Shown here: positions 1-7,678 of the stretch, piece by piece | Layout: each line of letters begins with the position of its first letter | Numbering within the stretch: the stretch's first letter is position 1 | NCBI GenBank assembly: GCA_009731375.1 | Contig: BJOX01000311.1 | Location: 147,907 to 172,637, forward strand | Length of the DNA: 24,731 bases | Direction of reading: 5' to 3' | Source: Paulinella micropora | Taxonomy: Eukaryota; Cercozoa; Imbricatea; Euglyphida | The notes under the pieces: model-generated | Database searches by the model: none | What the model saw: the letters and a program-made list of their open reading frames with translations, nothing else | What the model was told of the DNA's origin: nothing | Translations under genes and position numbers: made by a program

Positions 1-245
1 CCCAAGTTGTAGCTAAGATTGGAAATGTTTGCGGTGTTGCTATCGGCGAATGTGCCAATAATTCCAATGCGGTCCATATGAAGAATTTTTGTTTTCGTTT
101 CAGTCATATCATTCATATAGTGGATATACTTAACATTCATTCTAGTTGGGGTAAAGTTCAATTTAATGGTTTTGTCAAATGTTTTGCTACCGCCCGCAAA
201 ATCATTACTCAGAAAAATAATCTTTTGGTATTTATAGTCTGCCAT
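1..245 (-). CDS. Unrecognised protein, N-terminal 81 residues, truncated by the window edge
   Basis: An open frame starts at an ATG (complement of 243-245) and runs off the left edge without a stop. It begins MADYKYQKIIFLSNDF and continues with a mix of beta-prone and charged residues (for example KTIKLNFTPTRMNVKYIHY). No signal peptide, membrane segment or known motif is visible. It lies on the same strand as the fibre and membrane-protein genes. The composition looks like a real protein, and a start followed by 81 sense codons in AT-rich sequence supports a gene. Function is not recognised; a small virion or accessory protein of the same viral element is possible. Confidence 0.6.
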   Translation of the reverse strand, partial: MADYKYQKIIFLSNDFAGGSKTFDKTIKLNFTPTRMNVKYIHYMNDMTETKTKILHMDRIGIIGTFADSNTANISNLSYNL

Positions 246-286
246 TCGCAGAGACTTCGCCTCCGCACCTCCAAGTTTTGATTGTG

Positions 287-550
287 ATGCCCTCTATACT
301 AATCTTTATAAACTTTTTATTAATTAATATTTCTGCTCGGACTGCTTGTGATTTCTATTCGCGGGTCAGTGATAAAAAAAATGAAAGTTGTGTGTGGTGT
401 ATTCAAAAAGGAATAGAAACCAAATTTAAATGTGTTTTCATAAATAATGGAAATAATATGTGTCGTAGTTTTGATGAAGCTATTCCGCTAATCTGTGCTG
501 GTGATAGCTCTTGGTATAAAATACAGCTATATGAATGCTCACTTCTTTGA
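287..550 (+). CDS. Possible small secreted cysteine-rich protein
   Basis: From the ATG at 287 (TTG and GTG codons lie just upstream in frame) an 87-residue protein is read. It starts with a hydrophobic signal-peptide-like segment (MPSILIFINFLLINISARTA) and continues with a region of seven cysteines, including a C-x2-C pair (SCVWC), then KCVF, MCR, ICAG and ECSLL. Spaced cysteines after a leader suggest a disulphide-bonded secreted or luminal domain. The CVWC pattern loosely recalls PSI-type modules, but that is only resemblance. The gene is convergent with the minus-strand membrane-protein gene and their last codons overlap by 12 bases. It fills what would otherwise be an empty interval. A chance reading frame is possible. 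Confidence 0.45.
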   Translation: MPSILIFINFLLINISARTACDFYSRVSDKKNESCVWCIQKGIETKFKCVFINNGNNMCRSFDEAIPLICAGDSSWYKIQLYECSLL

Positions 551-877
551 GCTAGAAGGGGAAGGAAGGCAGATGCCAATTAATAGTGTTAAAATACCTA
601 CATAAGTGTTAGCAACCTCACAAGGTAAGTTCTTTTCTGATAGCCTCACGATACAAAGGGTGATGATGGCGATAATGATACCCATTTGAAATAAGTATTT
701 AATAAGTCGGCTGTCTGTTTTTCGCTTAGTCAAACAGCAATCCCAGCTGTCCTCGTAATCGTGATCTATCTTTTTTTCTTCCTGTTTAATTTGGACATCT
801 AGCACACGGTTTTTGAGTTCGGGTGTAAGGTCTTCCGTCTCTATGATTGGTGGTGGATGTAATCTAGGCGGTGGCAT
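539..877 (-). CDS. Small two-transmembrane protein next to the fibre gene (holin-like layout, function unknown)
   Basis: The 112-residue product has a Pro-rich N-terminus (MPPPRLHPPP), a charged stretch with a Lys/Glu helix around 30-40, and a Cys pair (WDCC). Two hydrophobic segments follow at about 61-79 (YLFQMGIIIAIITLCIVRL) and 88-105, and it ends in PSPSSSKK. The ATG at 877 lies 14 bases inside the end of the upstream fibre gene, whose TAG is at 864-866, so the two are probably co-expressed. It stops with TGA at 539-541. A short protein with two membrane helices and charged ends resembles phage holins in layout only. A virion membrane protein or a lysis/egress factor are both possible. 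No family was recognised. Confidence 0.65.
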   Translation of the reverse strand: MPPPRLHPPPIIETEDLTPELKNRVLDVQIKQEEKKIDHDYEDSWDCCLTKRKTDSRLIKYLFQMGIIIAIITLCIVRLSEKNLPCEVANTYVGILTLLIGICLPSPSSSKK

Positions 878-2516
878 TTGAAGGAAATAAAACTGCTCTG
901 ATTTCTGCTACTAAATTCGCTTGGTCTTGTAATATATTAAGCAAAGTTTTATTTTCTTTTTCTAAATTATCTACTTTTTCTGATAAATGTTGAAATCCGC
1001 TGACTAATATCGGTATAAAATTTGTATATGTTATGCCTTCAAGGTAGCCATCTCCGTCGTCTGCTTTCATTCCACTTTCAGATACAAATTCAGGAAATAC
1101 TTTTTTGACTTCGTCCGCAATAAATCCGTGGCCTTTTTTTTCTTTCTTCTCATCTGATTTCCAATAATATGAACAACAATTTATTTTCATTAGTTTATCG
1201 CAACAATCACCGCAGTCTAATGTTTTAATATCAGATTTTAGCCTCCTGTCCGAGGAGTTTGTCCAAGCACCATTTAGCGGGATATAATTATAACTACCTG
1301 ACGGCTCACCAGTAGTAGAGTTTGAAGTAGTCCAAGCATGAAGCAAACCAGTTGAAGAAACAATTACACCATAATTCGTATATCCTCCCGATTTAAAAAA
1401 TAGTTGCGGGTCATTAGTAGAAGCGAGTCTTTTTCGTATTAATAAATTACCGCTGGATGCTGTTGGTAAAACTAACTCTCCCGACGTATTAACATTAATC
1501 GCCTCAGTGTAAGATATATTGTTTCCAACCGCTGTTCCTGAATTATAATAAAAAGCGAGTTTTCCACCTTTTTGAATTAGAAAGTTTGAACCGCTGTGGC
1601 TTGATTTCCAGTTCGTGCCATCAAAATAAGCATCAAAACTTAAATTGACATTGTCGTGTGCCCAATTCAATAATTGAAATGTTGGATAAGCATCCGCCGT
1701 TGTTATTGCTTGTAAGTGTGCTCCTGCGACATTACTCGCCGTTCCGTATATTTCTAAACCACCTGTCGCTCCTACTCCTTTCGTTGAGTTGCCTATGATT
1801 ATCGGTTTGCCTGATGCTGTTGTTATTTTATCACTCGTCGTTAATGTGGTTGTTGATATACCAGCACTAGCCGTTAGTAAGCCCGTTGTGCTACTGATGT
1901 CCATTGCGACATTAAACGATACATTATTTCCCACCGTTGCTCCTGATTTGTAATAGAAAATAAGATTAGTGCTTTTTTGTATTAAAAAGTTAGATGTCGC
2001 AGAAGATGATTTCCATGCCCCTCCCGACACATAAGCATCAAAACCTAACGTAATATCATTATGAGCATAATTCCACATTTGAAAAACTGGATGGGTGTCT
2101 GTTGATACAATGGCTTGTATATGTGGTCCCGCGGGGTCGCTCGCTGTTCCATATAACTCTAATCCGCCAGTTGCTCCTACTCCTTTCGTTGTACTGCCTA
2201 TGATTATTGGTTTGCCTGATGCTGTTGTTATTTTGTCGCTCGCCGTTAAAGTTGTTGTAGTCATACCAGCAGTTGCCGTTAATGTAGTTCCAGTTATTGT
2301 TCCGCCACTTGTTATGTTGTTGCTGTTCATATCCAAAGCACCATAAAATCGCATACCGCCAGCATTGTTAAAACGGACAATGTCAGACGAAGCACTTTTA
2401 TTATCCAAAAGTTTTGAAATATAAAGTCCCGCCCCTTTTACATCAGCCGCTACATTCGTAAATACATAACCTCGTTGGTTTGCGGTTCCACTTGTAGCGG
2501 TATTTAGAGTAAATAA
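864..2516 (-). CDS. Phage-type fibre protein, C-terminal part with peptidase S74 (intramolecular chaperone) domain
   Basis: The frame is open from the assembly gap at 2517-2526 down to TAG at 864-866. The TTG at 2408 is not a start, because the frame continues upstream into the gap. The N-terminal two thirds contain two tandem copies of a unit of about 135 residues (405 bp), each with GGLE(L/I)YGTAS, an FDAY block, SNFLIQK and VGNN(V/I)S. The C-terminus has SSDRRLKSDIKTL (about 1225-1260), the S-D-x-R-x-K signature of the S74 domain. In phage tailspikes and endosialidases this domain drives trimerisation and cuts itself off. GHGFIADEVKKVFPEFV and a terminal helix (SEKVDNLEKENKTLLNIL) match the same fold. 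Role: receptor-binding fibre, inferred. Confidence 0.88.
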   Translation of the reverse strand, partial: LFTLNTATSGTANQRGYVFTNVAADVKGAGLYISKLLDNKSASSDIVRFNNAGGMRFYGALDMNSNNITSGGTITGTTLTATAGMTTTTLTASDKITTASGKPIIIGSTTKGVGATGGLELYGTASDPAGPHIQAIVSTDTHPVFQMWNYAHNDITLGFDAYVSGGAWKSSSATSNFLIQKSTNLIFYYKSGATVGNNVSFNVAMDISSTTGLLTASAGISTTTLTTSDKITTASGKPIIIGNSTKGVGATGGLEIYGTASNVAGAHLQAITTADAYPTFQLLNWAHDNVNLSFDAYFDGTNWKSSHSGSNFLIQKGGKLAFYYNSGTAVGNNISYTEAINVNTSGELVLPTASSGNLLIRKRLASTNDPQLFFKSGGYTNYGVIVSSTGLLHAWTTSNSTTGEPSGSYNYIPLNGAWTNSSDRRLKSDIKTLDCGDCCDKLMKINCCSYYWKSDEKKEKKGHGFIADEVKKVFPEFVSESGMKADDGDGYLEGITYTNFIPILVSGFQHLSEKVDNLEKENKTLLNILQDQANLVAEIRAVLFPSNATA

Positions 2517-2526
2517 NNNNNNNNNN
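2517..2526. other. Assembly gap (10 N) inside the fibre gene
   Basis: Ten N separate two fibre reading frames. The frame on each side is open right up to the gap, so the gap hides coding sequence. Its true length should be a multiple of three for the frames to join. Confidence 0.95.
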
Positions 2527-3400
2527 CTGTGAAAAGAATATGTCTCCTCCGTTTTGGTTTAATATCCTCGCCCCATTATATGTTATATTTCCACCATTAA
2601 TGATATCCACATTATTGAAATCGGCTTGGCTTAACAAATTCAGTGCCCTTACATCATTTCTACTTCCATTAAATATCTTAATTCCTGTTATGGTTTGGTC
2701 GCCTGTTAGTTTTACATTTTGTCCGTCCAATGTGTCCGCATACCCTTTTGTCGCCCCGTCTGTTGATAATGTTGGTGTTCCAAGGTTCGCTATTTTGCTA
2801 CTATTACAATCTAACCCCGAAGCATTTACCCAACCGACTATCGTCCCGTCAATAATAAAACTTATTTTTTTCGCAGAAATTTCAAAGTTGTAATATGTTG
2901 CAGTTTTCATATCCAAACTAGCAATTGACCCGATATTACTGGTAGAATTGAAAACGATAAATGTGCCCTTTGTTGTAGCATTTATTGAATTTCCCGTTAT
3001 TTCAACACCACTGCTATATGTCTTAATTCCTGCTATGGTTTGGTTTCCTGTTAGTTTCACATTTTGCCCGTCTAATGTATCCACATACGTTTTATTCGCC
3101 CCGTCCGTTGTTGCTGTTGGTGTGGCCAAATTTGTAATTTTTCTATTGTTTAAAGATAGTGTCGTGCCCGTTGCTGTCGCGATTACATTATCACCCGCAT
3201 ATAAATCAACATATGACCCTGTTATTTGTATCGGATAATAGGCAGCGGTTGCTATTTTTTGTGCCACAATCTCTCCTATATTTGTCGCCGTATCAAAGGC
3301 AATACCGATACCATCAAAAGCGGTTGGAGCAGTAGCACCCCGCACTTCTATTGTTGAAGTAAATTTTTTATTCCCTGCTATGGTTTGGTCTCCTGTTAGT
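2527..3400 (-). CDS. Phage-type fibre protein, middle part (between two gaps)
   Basis: This frame is open from the gap at 3401-3410 to the gap at 2517-2526 with no stop, about 291 codons. It consists of tail-fibre repeats: KLTGNQTIAGIKTY and KLTGDQTITGIKIF, each preceded by A(N/T)K(T/G)Y(V/A)DTLDGQNV, plus ITNLATPT and IANLGTPT linkers. These motifs are common in long beta-structured fibres of tailed phages and some large eukaryotic viruses. A GTG at 3345 is not a convincing start, because the frame continues upstream into another copy of the LTGDQTIAGNK repeat at the edge of the gap. It is read here as the middle of one gene spanning 4640 to 864. Confidence 0.82.
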
Positions 3401-3410
3401 NNNNNNNNNN
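3401..3410. other. Assembly gap (10 N) inside a fibre repeat
   Basis: The gap sits in the repeat that recurs as SVVKLTGDQTI. The left flank ends inside the KLTGDQ codons and the right flank begins in the DTSV codons. Compared with intact copies of the repeat, about 5 bases (or 5 plus a multiple of 3) are missing, not 10. An assembler break at a repeat explains it. Confidence 0.85.
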
Positions 3411-4640
3411 GACAGAAGTATCAAGGGTAGAAACATCCACACCATCAACAAGATTAACATTTGTTATGCTTTGACTTTTCATATCAATCCCCGCACTAGC
3501 ATTTATTATACTGCTAAATGTTTTGGTTCCTGCTATGGTTTGGTCTCCTGTTAGTTTGACCACAGAAGTATCAAGGGTGGATACATCAATACCGTCAACA
3601 TTACCCACATTTGTTATGTTAAATCCTCCCATATTCAAACTGCCTGTCATAGCCACTGTACCGTCCTTTGCTAGTTTCGTATCGGTGTAAGCCTTTGTTG
3701 AAGCATCGCCGTCGTAGAATGGTGCTGGAAGTCCGCTGATTGCTGTTGTGCTGTTAAAATTTAAAACATTATTTGTCAATGTCATTCCGCCCCCTGTTGT
3801 TGGAGCAAAAAGTATGGACGAGCCGACAATAGTTAGTGGATAGCCCGTGGCTCCACCCGCCTCCGACGAATAAATAGAACCCATATTATTGTTGTAATTG
3901 AAGAATAACTTGCCTGTGTTTAATGGATTTGAGTCTTTTACGGCCACATAAGTAGTAAATGTTTTGTTTCCTGTTATAGTCTGGTCTCCTGTTAGTTTAA
4001 CCACAGAACTATCAAGAGCCGAAACATCAATACCATCAACATTACCGACATTTGCTACATTAAAACCTCCCATATTTAAATCCCCTATCATCATAGCGAG
4101 GCCATCCAATCTAAGAAAAGGAGAAGCAACATTTCGCCATTGCCCCGTGCTGTAAATGAGCAGTTGATTATCGGCGGGGGTGCCTGTTATGACTACATCA
4201 CTTAAAGCATCTATTGATTTAGTTGCTATCCTTGTGTCAAAATCTGTATTAGCCCTTGCTGTGGTGTAGTATAAGTTAGTTCCTTCGGATAAGTTGGTTG
4301 TGCTCTTTGTTGCTAATTGAGTGTCAAACCTAGCATTAGTATAATATAAATTAGTGCCTTCGGCTAGGTTAGTGGTTGATTTAGTAGTTAGTCGCGCATC
4401 AAACCTACCATCAGTATAGTATAGATTAGTGCCTTCTTTTAAGTCAGTCGTTGATTTTAAAGCCAACCTCGCATCAAATCGGCTATTAGTAAAATAAAGA
4501 TTTACGGGGTCAGCATCTTCTGGCACCCTATCTGTGTATAAGCCCACTATGTTTGTGTTCGTTAAATCAAGATTGGCTATATCTAGTGAGTCCACCGCAA
4601 TTTCTGACAATCCTAAGAGCGATTTATATTGACTGCCCAT
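3411..4640 (-). CDS. Phage-type fibre protein, N-terminal part
   Basis: The start is taken as the ATG at 4640 (MGSQYKSLLGLSEIAV). A TTG 69 bases further upstream is in frame but lies in the AT-rich promoter. After about 45 residues come repeats of the form TNLYYTxARFDxxLxTKS with T(T/D)NLxEG linkers (four or five copies at about 4210-4500). These are the Leu-Tyr-Tyr-Thr repeats of phage tail fibres. Next is a Gly/Thr/Asn-rich beta region with three copies of NVDGIDVSxLDxSVVKLTGDQTI. The frame runs open into the gap at 3401-3410. It probably forms the virion-proximal end and shaft of a trimeric fibre. It is transcribed divergently from the gene at 4728. Confidence 0.85.
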
Positions 4641-4727
4641 TGTATATATTATCTTAATTAAAATATTATATTTAGGAAAATATACCAACCCATAGCAAAC
4701 AAGTACCAACCTACGGTCGTAGACAGT
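4641..4727. promoter_or_regulatory. Short AT-rich divergent promoter region between fibre gene and charged-protein gene
   Basis: Only 87 bases separate the two divergent ATGs. The sequence next to the fibre start is very AT-rich, with TATATATT directly upstream of that ATG and ATTATATTTA in the middle. The half near 4728 has an imperfect 12-base palindrome (ctacggtcgtag, 4711-4722). Promoter function is inferred from position and composition. Confidence 0.45.
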
Positions 4728-5225
4728 ATGCCGGGTAAATCTTCGGTAGAAAATCTTAAAATCGCTAATGCGAGGCGAAAGGAAAAGGCTAAGCAGAGAA
4801 AGATTGAGAGGGCTAGGGAATTACTAGCGGAGGAAGAGGCTAAGAATGTGAAAGAAATGAACGAAGACGAAAAGATGGACCACGTGTCTAAGAAACAGTT
4901 GGCTAAGGATATGATTGATGGGCGGGACGGTGAGCTAAGTGAGGAGAGCAGTTCGGATGAGGAAGTAGAACAGGACTTTGCTGACCTAATCGCTCAACGG
5001 GTTGCGGGTATGAAATTAAAGACTAAACAGAAGAAGGCGAAGAAAGTGGTAAAAAAGAAAGTGGAAGAGGAGAGTGAGAGTGAGAGCGAAAGTGAAGAAG
5101 AGGAACAGCCCAAGAAAGGTAAAGGTAAGAAGACTGGCCGTGTTAATGTCAATGTTTATGCGGGACAACCAGAGAAGTCAAAAAAAGAAAACAATGATGT
5201 TTCAAAGATATTTTTAAAGTTCTAA
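4728..5225 (+). CDS. Highly charged Lys/Glu/Ser-rich protein, function unknown
   Basis: The product has 165 residues. The N-terminal half is a predicted charged helix or coiled coil (ENLKIANARRKEKAKQRKIE and on). Two acidic Ser/Glu tracts follow (ELSEESSSDEE and ESESESESEEEE), separated by a strongly basic run (KTKQKKAKKVVKKKVEE) that could be a nuclear localisation or nucleic-acid-binding segment. The conserved-looking C-terminus ends in VSKIFLKF. The alternation of acidic and basic blocks recalls nucleolin- or histone-chaperone-like tails and viral DNA-packing proteins, but no family is recognised. It lies 81 bases before the integrase gene on the same strand, divergent from the fibre gene. 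Confidence 0.65.
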   Translation: MPGKSSVENLKIANARRKEKAKQRKIERARELLAEEEAKNVKEMNEDEKMDHVSKKQLAKDMIDGRDGELSEESSSDEEVEQDFADLIAQRVAGMKLKTKQKKAKKVVKKKVEEESESESESEEEEQPKKGKGKKTGRVNVNVYAGQPEKSKKENNDVSKIFLKF

Positions 5226-5306
5226 TATATAACTTTATGCCAGACTTATTATTTACTCTTTTATATATTGTGATAAACTACCTTACTATTTTAGTCGCAT
5301 ACAGCA
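5226..5306 (+). promoter_or_regulatory. AT-rich intergenic spacer, likely integrase promoter
   Basis: Eighty-one bases, mostly A/T, contain TTTTATATATTG about 35-45 bases before the integrase ATG. This is a plausible TATA-like promoter core, inferred from position only. Confidence 0.35.
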
Positions 5307-6269
5307 ATGGACCATAAGCATAGCAATCCAGGAGGTGCGGATGAAGATGAAAGAAAGGAACAACAAGCACTTGAAATTCATTACCAAAAAAGATTGCCGA
5401 CCGATAAATGGAATACTATATGGTCCGACAAACCACTTAAACAAGTATTTGTAGATTTAGCGGATATGTCAAAGCTTAAAGACAAGAAAGGAAATAAAGG
5501 TTATGCCTGGATGTTATTTTGGATTGACACTCACAGCCGATTTTTAATCATTAAACCGCTTAAAAACAAAACGGCGAAAGAAGTTTATATGGCTTTGAAA
5601 TCAATACCATACACACCAGAAAGCATTACCACCGACAGCGGGAGTGAATATAAAGGAATGGTTAAAGATTATTTCAGAGAAAACAATATTGACCATAGGA
5701 CGGTTGAAATTGGCGACCATCGGGCTCTTGCGATTGTTGACCGTGTAATAAGAACCATTAGACGGTGGCTTGATATTCTGTTTGAAACTAATGGTAATTT
5801 TGATTGGGTTTCTTGGATTGATGATATGGTAGATGCTTATAATATGCGACATCATAGAACAATTCAAGCTCGGCCGATTGATGTATTTAAGGGTGTTAAT
5901 AAAAATAAACAACTTATTCAACGGGATGGTCTAATTGACGAATTTGAAAAAGGAGACAGAGTGAGAAAGGAATTAAAAAGAAATTTATTTTCAAAAGGGG
6001 GAAAGCAATACAGTAAACAAATTTACACCGTAGTAGGCCGTTCCGGTTTCAAATTAATATTAAATTCAGACGAGTTGGTCAGTCCAAGGGAACTATTGAA
6101 GACCAAATTTGATAAACCCGCCGACGAAGAAAAACAAATTAATGAGCAAGTTAAAGATTTAACAAAAGCGAAAAAAACAAAGGAATTATTAAACCGTGAA
6201 GACATCCAACCGGAGAATGTCAGGACTAGTAGGAGAGAAAGAAAAGCAAGAGTAATATTAGATTTGTAA
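5307..6269 (+). CDS. Retroviral-type (rve) integrase of Polinton/PLV kind
   Basis: The 320-residue protein should catalyse insertion of the element's DNA into the host genome. The RNase H-like core runs from about 45 to 190. The first catalytic acid is D50 (QVFVDLADMS, as in the D-L-x-D-M of Polinton integrases) and the second is D110 (ITTDSGSEYKG). The third falls in HRALAIVDRVIRTIR, where the usual Glu is Asp (D145), with 34 residues between the last two. NMRHHRTIQARPIDVF matches the conserved core end. After it, GDRVRKELKRNLFSKGG and YTVVGRSGFKLIL look like the SH3-like C-terminal domain, then a Lys/Glu tail. The N-terminal HHCC zinc domain is missing or much reduced, with only about 40 charged residues. 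It is convergent with the next gene (9-base spacer). Confidence 0.88.
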   Translation: MDHKHSNPGGADEDERKEQQALEIHYQKRLPTDKWNTIWSDKPLKQVFVDLADMSKLKDKKGNKGYAWMLFWIDTHSRFLIIKPLKNKTAKEVYMALKSIPYTPESITTDSGSEYKGMVKDYFRENNIDHRTVEIGDHRALAIVDRVIRTIRRWLDILFETNGNFDWVSWIDDMVDAYNMRHHRTIQARPIDVFKGVNKNKQLIQRDGLIDEFEKGDRVRKELKRNLFSKGGKQYSKQIYTVVGRSGFKLILNSDELVSPRELLKTKFDKPADEEKQINEQVKDLTKAKKTKELLNREDIQPENVRTSRRERKARVILDL

Positions 6270-6278
6270 GAGAAGAAT

Positions 6279-6989
6279 TTAATCAACATCTTTATTGTGC
6301 TTCAACTCCTTAACTCTCAACTCAATCTTTTTTGCCAACTCCTTCTCCTTCTTCCATCCTCCTTTACACTTCCTCCACTCATCACAAGCCTTCTCATACT
6401 CTTCTTTTGAAGCGAGGTCTTTAAGAGCATATAAGTAATCTTTCATCCAGTACCGGTTCTCAAAGACATCGTCAAACGAAAAACGAAAATCGTTAGCTCT
6501 CGTAAATGAAAGCAAACTTTTTTCTTTATATGGGTTCTGACTGATTTTGTCTTTTTTTGCTATGGCATCTTCAAGTGAGTAGAAGAGAAACATATGATAA
6601 TTACCATAAGACAACTCACCACTCTCTTCAATCGCCTTCCACACACCAACCCAACAATCATTAACCAAATCTGCTTTCTCCGCACTATCTACCCAACTCT
6701 CTACTTCAAAGATTTTTCTAGACTTTTTTTCTTTGAATTCAAAGGCAGGATTTTGAATAGAATTGGTGATATCATCCTTTGACTTAAACTCCTTACAGAG
6801 TGGAAAGACGATAAGAGACCTGCGAGATTTCTCTGGGAAAATAATGAAATATTTTGTGCCAGTAGTTGCCGTTGGTAGCTCTGCCGTAAAAGGATTGTAC
6901 AACTCCGCTTCCTCTGGTGGGATTGTCTTTTTCTTTTTCTTTTTCTTTTTCTTTGACTTCCTAAAACATAAAAGTAAGAAAGATTTTAA
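6279..6989 (-). CDS. Unrecognised protein with poly-Lys start and no clear ATG
   Basis: The frame is open from 6989 to TAA at 6279-6281. The first 207-residue stretch usually considered begins at a TTG at 6902. Upstream of it the frame continues through (A5G) repeats encoding nine lysines (about 6927-6953) with no ATG before the stop at 6990-6992. The main body is rich in Lys, Glu, Phe and Trp, with segments such as TTGTKYFIIFPEKSRRSLIV, AEKADLVNDCWVGVWKAIEE and NYHMFLFYSLEDAIAKK, and a helical basic C-terminus (GGWKKEKELAKKIELRVK). No membrane helix or known motif is seen. The start may lie beyond an indel in the homopurine run, may be non-ATG, or the N-terminus may have decayed. Convergent with the integrase gene. 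Confidence 0.6.
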   Translation of the reverse strand, partial: LKSFLLLCFRKSKKKKKKKKKTIPPEEAELYNPFTAELPTATTGTKYFIIFPEKSRRSLIVFPLCKEFKSKDDITNSIQNPAFEFKEKKSRKIFEVESWVDSAEKADLVNDCWVGVWKAIEESGELSYGNYHMFLFYSLEDAIAKKDKISQNPYKEKSLLSFTRANDFRFSFDDVFENRYWMKDYLYALKDLASKEEYEKACDEWRKCKGGWKKEKELAKKIELRVKELKHNKDVD

Positions 6990-7453
6990 TTAGTTTTTCT
7001 CCAATTACCCAAGATTGGAACGATGAAATTGATTTTGGTTAGTGTTTTTTTATAACACTTTTGGATAGAGGTAAGAGATGGAAACACCATAATTTCCTCT
7101 CCATCGCCAGTCCCCGCAGAAACGAGAAAGAATTGTTGGTATGTAGGTTTGGATATTCCATCATAGATAGAAACAGAACGAAACACGAAACCCTTCGCAT
7201 CTTTCAACTCGTAAAACTTTTTGTATAGTGTTATTTTTTTGTTGGAGTTGAGAAAGTCTGCCGAAACTTTCACGAAAAATTTTCCCTCGTTTACTAAATT
7301 GTTCAGGGTTGACCATTTGGTAGGGTCTGGTGCGGGCTGGCCAGGGGCGACAGGGGCAGGGGCGACAGGGGCAGGGGCGACAGGGGCAGGGGCGACAGGG
7401 CCAGGGGCGGTATCCAGCTTCGCATCGGCAAGAATGGTCGCCAGCTCTTCCAT
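6986..7453 (-). CDS. Unrecognised protein with Val-Ala-Pro-Ala-Pro repeats
   Basis: The start is the ATG at 7453; a GTG lies two codons upstream. The 155-residue product has a short helical start (MEELATILADAKLDTAPG), then four VAPAP/VAPG repeats forming a rigid Pro/Ala linker. A compact domain of about 110 residues follows, beginning DPTKWSTLNNLVNEGKFFVK and containing KITLYKKFYELKDAKGFVF, QQFFLVSAGTG and FIVPILGNWRK. The stop is TAA at 6986-6988, which overlaps the beginning of the next open frame downstream (6989). The layout of tether plus globular domain is common in virion or membrane-anchored proteins, but no family is recognised. A divergent partner starts at 7679. Confidence 0.65.
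   Translation of the reverse strand: MEELATILADAKLDTAPGPVAPAPVAPAPVAPAPVAPGQPAPDPTKWSTLNNLVNEGKFFVKVSADFLNSNKKITLYKKFYELKDAKGFVFRSVSIYDGISKPTYQQFFLVSAGTGDGEEIMVFPSLTSIQKCYKKTLTKINFIVPILGNWRKTN
7341..7410. repeat. 15-bp tandem repeat encoding VAPAP units
   Basis: About four and a half copies of aggggcgacaggggc, the last slightly changed, lie inside the gene at 6986-7453. Each unit adds five codons, so copy-number change keeps the frame. The repeat is far more GC-rich than its surroundings. Confidence 0.9.
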
Positions 7454-7678
7454 CGCCACTTCTTGGATTGTGAGATTTTGGGAGAATGAGATTTGAGAAT
7501 TTTCTTGACACGTGATTTTGGTTTGGGTCGTCAGTTTTTAGCAATTTCCTTTTTTCGGGGCGAATTTTGGAAATAGTTAATGTAATTTAGGTAAACGGAA
7601 TGAAAATCTAGAAAAAAAGTTGGCCAAACACTCCGCGGTGGGGAGGTACCATTTTACCGCATTACCGCAAAAAATAAA
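7454..7678. promoter_or_regulatory. Divergent intergenic region, probable promoters
   Basis: This 225-base spacer lies between divergent genes. It holds no convincing reading frame. Near the right gene it contains two spaced copies of TTACCGCA, in ttaccgcattaccgcaaaaa (7653-7672), just before the ATG at 7679. Promoter role is inferred from position. Confidence 0.3.

Noticed and set aside
78-281. Plus-strand 67-codon ORF at the left edge
   Set aside because: It overlaps the better minus-strand frame that runs off the window edge from the ATG at 245, and its composition looks like an antisense shadow.
2095-4155. Plus-strand ORFs rich in Val, Pro and Leu over the fibre gene
   Set aside because: They are antisense shadows of the repeat-rich fibre codons on the minus strand.
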